Part shown: piece after piece, positions 21,632 through 32,615 of the stretch
How positions within the stretch are numbered: position 1 is the first letter of the stretch
Layout of the letters: every line of letters starts with the position of its first letter
Assembly (NCBI RefSeq): GCF_000312545.1
Contig: NZ_HE997541.1
Span: 149,444-213,443, forward strand
Direction of reading: 5' to 3'
From: Bartonella senegalensis OS02
GTDB taxonomy: Bacteria > Pseudomonadota > Alphaproteobacteria > Rhizobiales > Rhizobiaceae
DNA: 64,000 nt
Position numbers and translations under genes: made by a program
Notes under the pieces: generated by a model
What the model saw: the letters and a program-made list of their open reading frames with translations, nothing else
The model's database searches: none
Told to the model about the DNA's origin: nothing

Positions 21632-22525
21632 ATGATAAAATCTCATGTATGTATTGAAAATATGGCATATAGGAAATCTAGCATTGTACGCAAGATATTA
21701 GGGGTGATGCTTTTGGGGAGCACCTGCATGTTAGCGGGTTGTTTATTTAAAGAGAAAAATACCCTTAGTCCGTCTGCATATGTTTTAAAGATCGATCCAC
21801 CTGATGTTCTCTATAATCAGGCACTTGCTAATCTTGAGAGTGGGCGGCTTGCTGAGGCGTCGAAAAAGTTTTTTACAATTGAAAAGCAGTATGCTTACAC
21901 CGATTGGGGGCGTAAATCTTTAGTAATGGGGGCTTTTACAAATTATCGATTGGCTAAGTATGATGACGCAATTAGCATGGCTCAGCGCTATATTACTCTT
22001 TATCCAGGGTCAGATGATTCGGCTTATGCTTATTATATTATCGGTCTTTCTTCTTTCCGTCGAATTCCTGATGTTACACGGGATCAGCGCGATACGAAAC
22101 GGGCTATTGCCGCTATGCAGCTTCTCATAGAGCGCTATCCAAATTCTGAGTATGTGAAGGACGCTAAAGATAAAATACGGTTTGGGCGAGAGCAGTTGGC
22201 TGGTAAAGAGATGCAGGTTGGCCGTTATTATGAAGAAGGACGACGCTATCTTGCTGCAAGTAGAAGATTTCGTACAGTGGTTGAAGAGTACTCAGACACA
22301 AATCAAATTGAAGAGGCGCTTTTCCGTTTGACGGAAGTTAATCTTGCTCTTGGTTTAACTGCGGAAGCACAAACAGCCGCTGCTATTTTAGGACGGAATT
22401 ATCCCAAAAGTGAATGGTATAAATTTTCTTATAATTTACTGCAAAAGAATAAAATATCGCCACAGGAGCATAAATCTTCTTGGATCTCGCGTGCTTTAGG
22501 TGGTGATAAGAAAAGGGTGCGTTGA
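21632..22525 (+). CDS. bamD: Outer membrane assembly lipoprotein BamD
   Basis: Essential lipoprotein of the BAM complex that inserts beta-barrel proteins. 297 aa, with a lipoprotein signal: basic stretch, hydrophobic core and lipobox LAGC (lipidated Cys about residue 36). Tetratricopeptide-like repeats follow, e.g. LYNQALANLESGRLAEASKKF, YRLAKYDDAISMAQRYITLYPGS and MQLLIERYPNSEYVKDAKDKI. The mature part fits BamD/ComL. The real start may be the ATG at 21662, giving a normal-length signal. It sits 6 nt before recN, an order conserved in Rhizobiales. Confidence 0.94.
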   Translation: MIKSHVCIENMAYRKSSIVRKILGVMLLGSTCMLAGCLFKEKNTLSPSAYVLKIDPPDVLYNQALANLESGRLAEASKKFFTIEKQYAYTDWGRKSLVMGAFTNYRLAKYDDAISMAQRYITLYPGSDDSAYAYYIIGLSSFRRIPDVTRDQRDTKRAIAAMQLLIERYPNSEYVKDAKDKIRFGREQLAGKEMQVGRYYEEGRRYLAASRRFRTVVEEYSDTNQIEEALFRLTEVNLALGLTAEAQTAAAILGRNYPKSEWYKFSYNLLQKNKISPQEHKSSWISRALGGDKKRVR

Positions 22526-22531
22526 TTCTTT

Positions 22532-24193
22532 ATGCTGATACAGCTTTCGATTCATAATATTGTTTTGATCGAAACGCTCGATATTCATTTTACAGCCGGT
22601 TTGTCTGTTTTAACTGGAGAAACGGGTGCGGGGAAGTCTATTTTACTTGATGCTTTGTCGCTGGCTCTGGGGGGACGGGGTGATGCTTCGCTTGTGCGTC
22701 ATGGTGCTGACCGAGGGCAGGTAACGGCTGTTTTTGATGTGCCCGTTTCGCATCCTGTGCGCCAGTTTATTCGTGAGAATGGTTTTGATGATGAAGGCGA
22801 TATTATTTTACGGCGTATACAATCAAGTGATGGGCGTAGTCGTGTCTTTATCAATGATCAGGTAGCCAGTGTTGCATTGATGCGTCATGTTGGACGTCAG
22901 TTGGTTGAAATCCACGGGCAGCATGATGACCGCGCCCTTGTTGATGTTGCTACGCATCGCCAATTGTTAGATGCTTTTGGTGGGCTTGAGCATGAGACAG
23001 AAAATTTACGTGAATGCTATCAGATATGGCGTGAATGTGAAGGGCATTTGCAGCAACAGCGTTTGAAAGTAGAGAATGCTCTGCGTGAGGCTGATTATCT
23101 GCGTGCGTGCCTCCAAGAACTTGAAAAGCTGGATTTTCAAGTTGGTGAAGAAGAGGCTCTTTCTCTTCGTCGTGCAGATATGCTTAAATTAGAAAAAATA
23201 GCGATAGATATTAAGGAAACTGATGATCTTTTAGCTGGTTCAAAATCGCCAATTCCAGTTCTTTCTAATTTGGTGAGGCGTTTGGAACGCAAAATCCCCG
23301 AGGCACAAGAGCTTATTGCACCTGTCGTCAATTCCATTGACGAGGCGCTGCATGCACTTGCAACAGCACAAGAAGGCATTGAAGCAGCAATGCGGGCATT
23401 GGATTTTGAACCTGGTGAATTGGAACGGATAGAGGAGCGCCTTTTTGCTCTTCGGGGCTTTGCTCGTAAATACCAAGTTCCTGCAGATGAGTTAATACAG
23501 TTACGTGATAAAATGGATGCAGAGCTTGCTGATTTTGAAGAGGCTCAGAGCATATTGGCGCGTTTAGAGGATGAGGTAGGGCAAGCACAAAAAAATTATG
23601 ATACATTCGCACAAGCACTTTCAATAAAGCGTCGAGAAGCAGCAAAGCGCTTGTCTGAAAGCGTTATGGCTGAATTACCAGCATTGAAATTAGAAAAGGC
23701 AGAATTTATCGTTAACATGCAAAGTGATGTTGAAAGACGTAGTGCAGAAGGAATAGATCGTGTTGAATATTGGGTTCGGACAAATCCTGGAACTCGTGCT
23801 GGACCAATGCTCAGTGTGGCTTCTGGTGGTGAATTGTCTCGTTTTTTATTGGCTTTAAAGGTTGTTTTGTCTGATCGTGGATCGGCTCCTACGCTGATCT
23901 TTGATGAAATTGATACAGGTGTTGGTGGAGCTGTTGCTGCTGCCATTGGGCAGAGGCTGCAGCGTTTATCAGAAAATATTCAGGTTTTTGCTATTACGCA
24001 TGCGCCCCAAGTCGCATCTAAAGCGCACAGTCATTTTCTTATTTCAAAAGCGGAGAGTGATGACAAAGGCCGCTTTGTGACTGTTGTTCATAAAATGGAA
24101 GAGCATGAGCGTGCAGAAGAAATTGCACGTATGTTAGCTGGAGAGCAGATTACTAAAGAGGCACGTGCAGCTGCTCAAAAGCTTCTGGCATAG
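22532..24193 (+). CDS. recN: DNA repair protein RecN
   Basis: SMC-like ATPase acting in double-strand break repair. 553 aa. N-terminal Walker A LTGETGAGKSILLDAL (about residues 28-43), QLVEIHGQHDDRALVD, a central coiled coil rich in Leu/Glu/Arg (about residues 150-370), the ABC signature SVASGGELSRFLLALK, and Walker B PTLIFDEIDTGVGGAVA. Full length. Nearly contiguous with bamD; ligA follows about 130 nt later. Confidence 0.96.
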   Translation: MLIQLSIHNIVLIETLDIHFTAGLSVLTGETGAGKSILLDALSLALGGRGDASLVRHGADRGQVTAVFDVPVSHPVRQFIRENGFDDEGDIILRRIQSSDGRSRVFINDQVASVALMRHVGRQLVEIHGQHDDRALVDVATHRQLLDAFGGLEHETENLRECYQIWRECEGHLQQQRLKVENALREADYLRACLQELEKLDFQVGEEEALSLRRADMLKLEKIAIDIKETDDLLAGSKSPIPVLSNLVRRLERKIPEAQELIAPVVNSIDEALHALATAQEGIEAAMRALDFEPGELERIEERLFALRGFARKYQVPADELIQLRDKMDAELADFEEAQSILARLEDEVGQAQKNYDTFAQALSIKRREAAKRLSESVMAELPALKLEKAEFIVNMQSDVERRSAEGIDRVEYWVRTNPGTRAGPMLSVASGGELSRFLLALKVVLSDRGSAPTLIFDEIDTGVGGAVAAAIGQRLQRLSENIQVFAITHAPQVASKAHSHFLISKAESDDKGRFVTVVHKMEEHERAEEIARMLAGEQITKEARAAAQKLLA

Positions 24194-24309
24194 AGATGGT
24201 TGATTAAGTGGTAAAAATATTGCTTATTCATTATATCACTGGCAAGCATGTATTCATTTGGATTCTATGCGTGATAAAGAGCTGAGATTCTTATGGCCAT
24301 AGCGCATAA

Positions 24310-26484
<2,175 letters not shown>

Positions 26485-26557
26485 AGGAAAAGGTTTTTTC
26501 CAGAACTAGAATAGGCTGTTTGTATGATTATTTCTTTTCACATGAGATATGTTTTCG

Positions 26558-26661
26558 TGGGATTTTGGCAGAATCAAAATTAATGAAAGCACAAGAGCGA
26601 GGGTGTTGAGGGTATCGATGAAGGGATTTGACCACAATTGATTGAGGAACATTATGTTTAG
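26558..26661 (+). repeat. Decayed second copy of the ligA 3' end
   Basis: This stretch aligns with ligA 26387-26484, including TCAAAATT, AAAGCACAAGAG, GGTGTTGAG, ATCGATGAAG, TTGAT and the terminal TTTAG. Substitutions and small indels have destroyed the reading frame. It carries nothing else of the gene. It is best explained as the displaced original tail of ligA, left when an element that supplied a new 3' end integrated, or as a small segmental duplication. Confidence 0.8.
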
Positions 26662-26823
26662 GGGTGATTTTCTTTAAGCATGGTGATTCATCGGTATTTG
26701 TCATTTTTCCCAACGTGTGATTTATTGACATTGAAAGTCAATATAGTGTCTTTAAGGAATTTATATAATTATCTTAAGTGTTATGAAATTTGTCCTTAGG
26801 TGGTGATATCATAGAGAGATTTT

Positions 26824-27063
26824 TTGCCTCATAAAGACGAAGATTCTGCCTTTGGTATTTATTTTCCTCGTTTTAAGAGATTTTTTTCTGTTGCCGATAA
26901 AGAAGAAAACTTCATCACAAATGCAATTGAAACACTTCAACTTTATTGCGAAGAAATGGCTATATTGCCTACAGCTTTAGAATTTGAAAAAATCATAGAA
27001 CAGAAGGCTATTAAAGCTGCCTTTTTAGAAGGGCATTTTTTTGAGACAGATGTCTTTTATTGA
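26824..27063 (+). pseudogene. HicB-like antitoxin remnant
   Basis: 79-aa frame starting at a TTG. The opening PHKDEDSAFGIYFPRF, then FSVADKEENFITNAIETLQLY, resembles the partial RNase-H fold of HicB-family antitoxins. The first few residues of that fold are missing because a TAG lies four codons upstream, so the gene seems 5'-truncated. No hicA toxin gene is seen next to it. The C terminus (EKIIEQKAIKAAFLEGHFFETDVFY) is not the usual DNA-binding extension. It may still be translated. It lies between the ligA tail repeat and an integrase pseudogene, consistent with accessory DNA. Confidence 0.5.
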
Positions 27064-27689
27064 AAATGATTCTGAAGTGGTACGTGCAAATATATCGATT
27101 GATTGAGGAGTTTTTTGTGCACTGAATGATCGGGCAAAAAAGAAGTTTAGTAGGATTTGTTTTTTGGAGAACAGCAGCATGCTGTGAATGAATATTTGTT
27201 AAGTTTTTAAAATGATTAACATTGAAATTCATATTATAATTCAGTTTCTTTTACAAAGAATATACAAATTTCATTATCAGAAAAAGACCATAGATTATCA
27301 TTGTAAGGCAAATTGTAAAAATAACAATTGTGAACAAATATGCGAAAATTTCGAGTCTAAAACCCTATAATAAGCTATAGTAGATTGCATGGAAACTATA
27401 CCAAAGATTACAATGAATATAATGAAAGTTTTCACATAAGGAAAATAAAGGAATGTAACCCTGTGGAGGCGTTGGAAGATGGTCGTCAAAATAAGCATTC
27501 TCTCCTTTCAAGGGCATCCTATTAACCAATAAAGATAATGTATTTTTTTCAACTTTAATGAGACCCCCTAATATCGTAAGATCTTCTTCTCTCAAACTCT
27601 TTCATAGTGAATCATTCAAAACTCTTCGCTTGTATGTTACAGGCGGGGTGGGCGTGTGGATAAAACTCTTCAAGAAAGGATTTTAAACA
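27064..27689. other. Gene-free decayed stretch
   Basis: No intact gene recognised. Short frames on both strands look random. A minus-strand frame at about 27365-27595 (with ILGGLIKVEKNTLSLLVN) has a slightly protein-like composition and might be another accessory remnant, but I cannot assign it. Confidence 0.4.
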
Positions 27690-28335
27690 CCCCTCATGAA
27701 CCGTCTCAATGCAAAAGTTGTAGCAACATTGGGGACTGGCAAAGAGAATGACAGTGTCGGCTTGCACGCTCAATAAACGTAAAAATGGTGGTGCTAACGG
27801 CTTTTTATACCCTTCACCGGCGCTGTTGTGAAATAAGCTTTTATCCGCTGACAGATGTATCTTTAAAACAAGCTGCGTAAATGTGTAACATAATGGCGTT
27901 CTGTTTTGCGTTAAGAGGCGTGATCCTATTAAAAACATGAAAAACAAAAGTGTCAAGCAATGCGCATTCTCCATTCTTGAAAAGATATTGTTTCTCAATG
28001 CTTTTGCAAGCCGTAAAGCCGAATTAAAGGGTGATGGTAAGACTGGAATTGGTTTTTATCTTTACTGATATTCCTTCCAAATGAGGCTGTTTCCCCGTTT
28101 TCAGAGATTACGCAAACAAAGATATGCAATGCGCTGCTTCAATCTGGCATACAAGCTATTATAGTAGCAAAAGTCCTTATACATCTCAATCTTTGTCTCA
28201 AACATGCTGCTGCACTAGGTTTATATTTTGATTTATCAGCAACTACTAAAGTGCACGCTTTATTAGTGCATTCTCGCTTGTTTCACCCGAGGTTAGCGTT
28301 TTCTATAGCAGTAAAAAACTTGAAACATCTACAAT
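27690..28335 (+). pseudogene. Phage-type tyrosine integrase pseudogene (copy A)
   Basis: Frames must be joined across several stops and shifts to read it. The start, about 27696, reads NRLNAKVVATLGTGK, then DSVGLHAQ, like the N-terminal arm-binding (DUF4102) domain of P4-type integrases. Later pieces read WRSVLR, KHEKQK, EITQTKICNALLQSG, NLCLKHAAALGL and TTKVHALL, following the core-binding domain order. The catalytic C-terminal half is missing or unrecognisable. The same gene, decayed differently, recurs at 55.3 kb. It cannot make a functional protein. Confidence 0.7.
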
Positions 28336-28443
28336 AGAGTATTCCTGGTATTTCATGATGAAAAATGTACATTTTTCTTTTTAAAAAAGAAGGTAGGGTG
28401 TTCCTTTAAAAAGAAGAATGAGAAAACGTTCATGCTCCTTCAC

Positions 28444-30270
28444 TTAAAGAGGCATTGTTGCTTCTTTTGCCCATTTTTTCTCTTCTTCATTTAAGTAAGG
28501 TGCGTTAACCTGATAAACATGCGCATGGTAATCATTAAGCCATTGTCGTTCTTGTTCTGTTAAAAGATCTGGGAGAATTAATCGTCGGTCAATGGGACAA
28601 TTTGTCAGTGTTTCAAATGAGAGCATTTCTCTCTCTCCACCATTGATTTTTTGTGCTGGCTTCACAATGAGTAAATTTTCAATACGAATGCCAAAAACAC
28701 CTTCGCGATAATATCCAGGTTCATTAGAAACAATCATTCCAGGGATCAATTCTTGGCACCCATTGCGCGAAAGGTTTTGTGGTCCTTCATGAACAGAGAG
28801 ATAAGAGCCAACTCCATGACCAGTGCCATGGGCATAATCAAAACCAGCTTTCCATAAGGCGATGCGTGCGAGAACATCAATATCTTGTCCACGTGTTCCT
28901 TTTGGAAAGTATGCGGTTGAAAGAGCAATCATACCTTTGAGGACAAGAGTAAAACAGCGTTTTTCTTCTTCTCCAACACTCCCAATTGCGACTGTACGTG
29001 TAACATCTGTTGTGCCATCACGATATTGCCCACCTGAGTCAACAAGATAAAGTTCACTAGCATTGAGTTGCTTATTTGTTTCATTTGTTACACGGTAATG
29101 CACAATGGCGCCGTTTGCGCCTGCTGCCGAAATTGTATCAAAAGAAAGGTCTTCAAGTTTTTCTCCCATTTCTTTTGCTGTATTTATGCGAAATTCTTCT
29201 AATTTTTGAGCAGCAGAAATTTCATTGATGGATCCTAGTGTTTGTTTATCTAACCAAGAAAGAAAACGAGTCAATGCTACACCATCACGCAAATGTGCTT
29301 TTCGCGCACCGTCTAGTTCTGTGCTATTTTTAATGGCACGTGGTAGAGCAGCCGGGTCAGTGAGTGTCGTGAAAGAGCTTCCTTGTTCTTCAATAATGGT
29401 GCGTAATTTTTCGCAGGTTATTCGTGGATCTAAAGCAAAAACCATCCCTTTTTGAACATAATCTTTGAGCGTTGAAATAAGCTGTTCTGGTTCATAGAGT
29501 TTTGCATAACGCTCCAGATATTGTTTTTGTTCTCTACCCAATTTTTTGCTGTTAATGAATAAGATGGGACTTTCTTTGAGAGGAATGAAAGCAAAACAAA
29601 GAGCAAAAGGGGTGTTGGAAACATCATTCCCACGTATATTGAATGTCCATGCAATAGAGGAGGGGTCTGTAAAAATAAAAGCATCTGCATCGGCTTGTTG
29701 GATATTTTTTCGAATTAATGTCAGCTTTTCATCGGTTTTACATCCTGCATATTTGAGAGGATGAATTGATAAGGCAGATTGCGGAGGGTGTGGTTGATCA
29801 TGCCAGATAAGATCAATAGGATTGGATTGAACTGCGATAAGTTTTCCACTTGGTTTTATTTCTAATGCTTTTTTTAATGTATCGGTCTCAGCAATAGTGT
29901 GGAGCCATGGATCAAAGCCAATAGAGAGTTTTTGTCCATTTTTTTTAAGCCATTGTGAGGGTGGGCAAGTTACCAGATCTTCATATTCAAAAATATGAGG
30001 ATCGGTTTGTTGACGCACTTGGAGTTTATAACGTCCATCTGTGAAGAGGATGGCTTTGTTTTTTAAAATGAGTGCAATACCTGATGAGCCAGTAAAACCA
30101 GTGAGCCAACTAAGGCGTTGAGCATGTGGGGGAACATATTCTCCTTGATGTTCATCAGAACGTGGAACAAGAAAACCATCGAGTTCAAGGCGATTGAGTT
30201 CTTGACGCAGAGAGGAAATGCGCTGTGCAGCATAAGCGGGATTTGTTATCGCCTCAAAGGATTGATACAT
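28444..30270 (-). CDS. M24B family Xaa-Pro aminopeptidase
   Basis: Metallopeptidase predicted to release N-terminal residues preceding proline. About 608 aa, the long form with two creatinase-like N-terminal domains followed by the pita-bread catalytic domain. Metal ligands are visible: the Asp pair in LVDSGGQYRDGTTDVTRT, His in GTGHGVGSYLSVHEGP, Glu in SNEPGYYREG and Glu in GIRIENLL. Start at ATG 30270 (MYQSFEAI); the frame extends to 30312 but would overlap prmA, which ends at 30288. Probably co-transcribed with prmA, 17 nt upstream. Confidence 0.93.
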   Translation of the reverse strand: MYQSFEAITNPAYAAQRISSLRQELNRLELDGFLVPRSDEHQGEYVPPHAQRLSWLTGFTGSSGIALILKNKAILFTDGRYKLQVRQQTDPHIFEYEDLVTCPPSQWLKKNGQKLSIGFDPWLHTIAETDTLKKALEIKPSGKLIAVQSNPIDLIWHDQPHPPQSALSIHPLKYAGCKTDEKLTLIRKNIQQADADAFIFTDPSSIAWTFNIRGNDVSNTPFALCFAFIPLKESPILFINSKKLGREQKQYLERYAKLYEPEQLISTLKDYVQKGMVFALDPRITCEKLRTIIEEQGSSFTTLTDPAALPRAIKNSTELDGARKAHLRDGVALTRFLSWLDKQTLGSINEISAAQKLEEFRINTAKEMGEKLEDLSFDTISAAGANGAIVHYRVTNETNKQLNASELYLVDSGGQYRDGTTDVTRTVAIGSVGEEEKRCFTLVLKGMIALSTAYFPKGTRGQDIDVLARIALWKAGFDYAHGTGHGVGSYLSVHEGPQNLSRNGCQELIPGMIVSNEPGYYREGVFGIRIENLLIVKPAQKINGGEREMLSFETLTNCPIDRRLILPDLLTEQERQWLNDYHAHVYQVNAPYLNEEEKKWAKEATMPL

Positions 30271-30287
30271 AGTGACACTCTTTTCTT

Positions 30288-31157
30288 TTATTTCAGATGT
30301 ATGGTAACCCATCCTTGACAGTGGTGTGTTTCAAAATGTGTCAATCCCTGTTTGACATAAGTCTCCAAAACATGGTCATGCTGTTCTTCAAGAATTCCAG
30401 ATAAAATGAGGGATCCACCTTTTTGGAGTGCTTGTACCATTTCCTGTGCAAGTTCAATGAGAGGGTTGGCAAGGATATTGGCAACAATGAGATCAAAGGG
30501 TGCACGTGAGGCAATCTCATCATGGTTGAAACCTGTTGCGCTAACAGCTGTGATATATTTTTTTACGCCGTTAAGTTCGATATTGTGTTGAGCAACTTGG
30601 ATTGCTACTGGATCAATATCGGAGGCAAGTACAGAAATAGGTTTAAGCATTGCAATGCCTATGGCTAATACTCCACTGCCAGTACCAAGATCAAGGGCAT
30701 TTTGTGGATTTTCATTGTGCAGTATTTTGGCAATTATTTCCAAACAGCCGGCTGTTGTTCCATGATGCCCTGTTCCAAAGGCTTGATTTGCTTCAATTTC
30801 AATAGGCAAAACATCTGGTGGAATATTATTTCGGTGATGGTTTCCATGAAGGAAAAAAGGACCCGCATGCACAGGTTTTAGCCCTTCAAGGCTTTTTTGT
30901 ACCCAATCAATATTGGGTAAAACTTCACGGTTAATTTTATCAGGATCTATAGAAAGGATGCGTGCAAAACGTTTTGAAGCATTTTCTTGATTTTCTTTAT
31001 TGACATAAAGTGAAAGCTCATAGATGGCATCTTTTTCATCGATCTCTGCAAGAGCAAGAGGATATCCTTCTTCATCAAAGGCTGTTTCCATAAGAACATA
31101 CCACTCTTCTGCTTCATTTTTAGAAGCAGTATAATACAGACGAATTTGCTGCGACAT
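30288..31157 (-). CDS. prmA: Ribosomal protein L11 methyltransferase PrmA
   Basis: SAM-dependent enzyme that trimethylates ribosomal protein L11. 289 aa. An N-terminal substrate-recognition domain is followed by a Rossmann methyltransferase domain: EANQAFGTGHHGTTAGCLE, then the SAM motif LDLGTGSGVLAIGIAML, SDIDPVAIQVAQHN, and the catalytic-loop motif LIVANILANPLIELA. Full length. Directly upstream of the aminopeptidase on the same strand. Confidence 0.95.
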   Translation of the reverse strand: MSQQIRLYYTASKNEAEEWYVLMETAFDEEGYPLALAEIDEKDAIYELSLYVNKENQENASKRFARILSIDPDKINREVLPNIDWVQKSLEGLKPVHAGPFFLHGNHHRNNIPPDVLPIEIEANQAFGTGHHGTTAGCLEIIAKILHNENPQNALDLGTGSGVLAIGIAMLKPISVLASDIDPVAIQVAQHNIELNGVKKYITAVSATGFNHDEIASRAPFDLIVANILANPLIELAQEMVQALQKGGSLILSGILEEQHDHVLETYVKQGLTHFETHHCQGWVTIHLK

Positions 31158-31189
31158 GCTGTTCTTTCTTTTTAAATGGCTCTGAAAAT

Positions 31190-31771
31190 TTAGTTTGAGA
31201 CAAGTTTCTTGAGCTGTTCAATGGCAATATTATCCCTCAATTCTTCATTGTCTTCTTCAATTTTATAAGGAATAATACCAGCTAATTTACCACCTTTTTT
31301 TAGTAAAAAAATTGCTGCTGTGTGATTATAAGTGTAGTTTCCATCTGTTCCAGGTACTTTCACAGCAACAATGTTGAAAGAATCCACCATTTTATGAACT
31401 TTTTCAGGTTCTCCGCTGATGCCGATAATTTTATGGCTAAAATTACTCAGATATTCATGGAGGGCTTCTGGTGTATCACGTTCGGGGTCAACTGTAACAA
31501 ACCATACTCCTAATTTATCAGCGTCTGCACCAAGACTTGTCAGCCATCTATCAAGATTGGTTAGCGTAGTAGGACAGCTCTCAGGGCACATGGTAAAGCC
31601 AAAGAAAATAATTGAAGGCTTGCTTCGAATATCGGCTTCGGTAATAGTGTTGCCATTGGAATCAGTGAGTGTAAAATTATCACCTAGCGGCTTATTCCTC
31701 AACGTATCATAAACAAAAATACCTGCAAGGAATAGGATTGTTAGCCCTAAGATGCGCATTACATTTTGCAT
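31190..31771 (-). CDS. SCO1/SenC family copper-binding protein
   Basis: Membrane-anchored thioredoxin-fold protein thought to deliver copper to cytochrome c oxidase. 193 aa. An N-terminal membrane anchor (about residues 4-22) is followed by the copper site CPESC in FGFTMCPESCPTTLTNL, and the distal His ligand in YNHTAAIFLL. The VDPERDTPEALHEYL motif is also typical. A single gene with no oxidase subunits next to it; 32 nt upstream of prmA on the same strand. Confidence 0.92.
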   Translation of the reverse strand: MQNVMRILGLTILFLAGIFVYDTLRNKPLGDNFTLTDSNGNTITEADIRSKPSIIFFGFTMCPESCPTTLTNLDRWLTSLGADADKLGVWFVTVDPERDTPEALHEYLSNFSHKIIGISGEPEKVHKMVDSFNIVAVKVPGTDGNYTYNHTAAIFLLKKGGKLAGIIPYKIEEDNEELRDNIAIEQLKKLVSN

Positions 31772-31908
31772 AGTTTGATTCTCTTAAATCACTAGAAAAT
31801 TCTAGCATTAGCGGGTCAGTTTTGCAATGTTTGTTTCATGATTCATTTGTGTTTATTAGGCGGTATTCTTTTCATGTTATTGAGAAAAAAGTAATTGGTA
31901 GAAGATAA

Positions 31909-32538
31909 ATGGATATTGAGAAAGATCTTCGATTCCATGAGAGTAAGCCTCGTATCAATACAACAGCACGGCTGCATGGTTGTAAATTGGGGCGCTATGT
32001 AGAAATCAATGAGCGGGTGGTTTTACGGGATGTAACGGTTGGGGATTTTTCTTATTTTGAGTGTAACAGTAACGCTATTTATAGTGATATTGGACGTTTT
32101 TGCTCTATTGCCTCTCATGTTTGTGTAAATGCATTAGAACATCCCATGGAACGTCTTTCAACACATAAAATAACATATCGTCCTAATGAATATTTCCGTT
32201 ATATGCCGTTAGATCGTTCTTTTCGTGAAAGACGTTGTGAAAAACGTGTTATCATCGGGCATGATGTATGGATTGGATATGGTGCGGTTATTATGCCAGG
32301 GGTGGCAATTGGACATGGTGTTATCATTGGTGCTAACGCTGTTATAACAAAAGATATTTCACCTTATACGATTGTTGCTGGTGTTCCTGCAAAGCCGTTG
32401 CGGATGCGCTTTTCTGATGATGTGATTCAAACACTTTTAGAGATGGCTTGGTGGAATTGGCCGCTTGATAAAATTTACAATGCATTACCTGATATGCAAA
32501 ACTTACCCATTGAGATTTTTATTCGTAAATGGAAGTAA
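31909..32538 (+). CDS. Left-handed beta-helix acyltransferase (xenobiotic/antibiotic acetyltransferase-like)
   Basis: 209-aa hexapeptide-repeat transferase. Repeats are seen in LHGCKLGRYVEINERVVLRDVTVGDFS-type spacing and in VIIGHDVWIGYGAVIMPGVA then IGHGVIIGANAVITKDISPY. The loop with CVNALEHPMERLSTH contains the His expected to be catalytic. The C-terminal VAGVPAKPLRMRF and WWNWPLDKI motifs fit the xenobiotic acyltransferase (XAT) or phosphonate-associated acetyltransferase group. Substrate unknown; no resistance or phosphonate genes are nearby. Transcribed alone, divergent from the SCO gene. Confidence 0.85.
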   Translation: MDIEKDLRFHESKPRINTTARLHGCKLGRYVEINERVVLRDVTVGDFSYFECNSNAIYSDIGRFCSIASHVCVNALEHPMERLSTHKITYRPNEYFRYMPLDRSFRERRCEKRVIIGHDVWIGYGAVIMPGVAIGHGVIIGANAVITKDISPYTIVAGVPAKPLRMRFSDDVIQTLLEMAWWNWPLDKIYNALPDMQNLPIEIFIRKWK

Positions 32539-32615
32539 GATTAAAAGTAATATTAAAATGAAATGAAAACAACTTCTCCTTTCATTGAAAAAGAGAGTTT
32601 CGTTATGGATATATA

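Noticed and set aside
26528..26731. Minus-strand frame over the ligA tail repeat
   Set aside because: Explained by the decayed plus-strand ligA copy; no independent coding signal.
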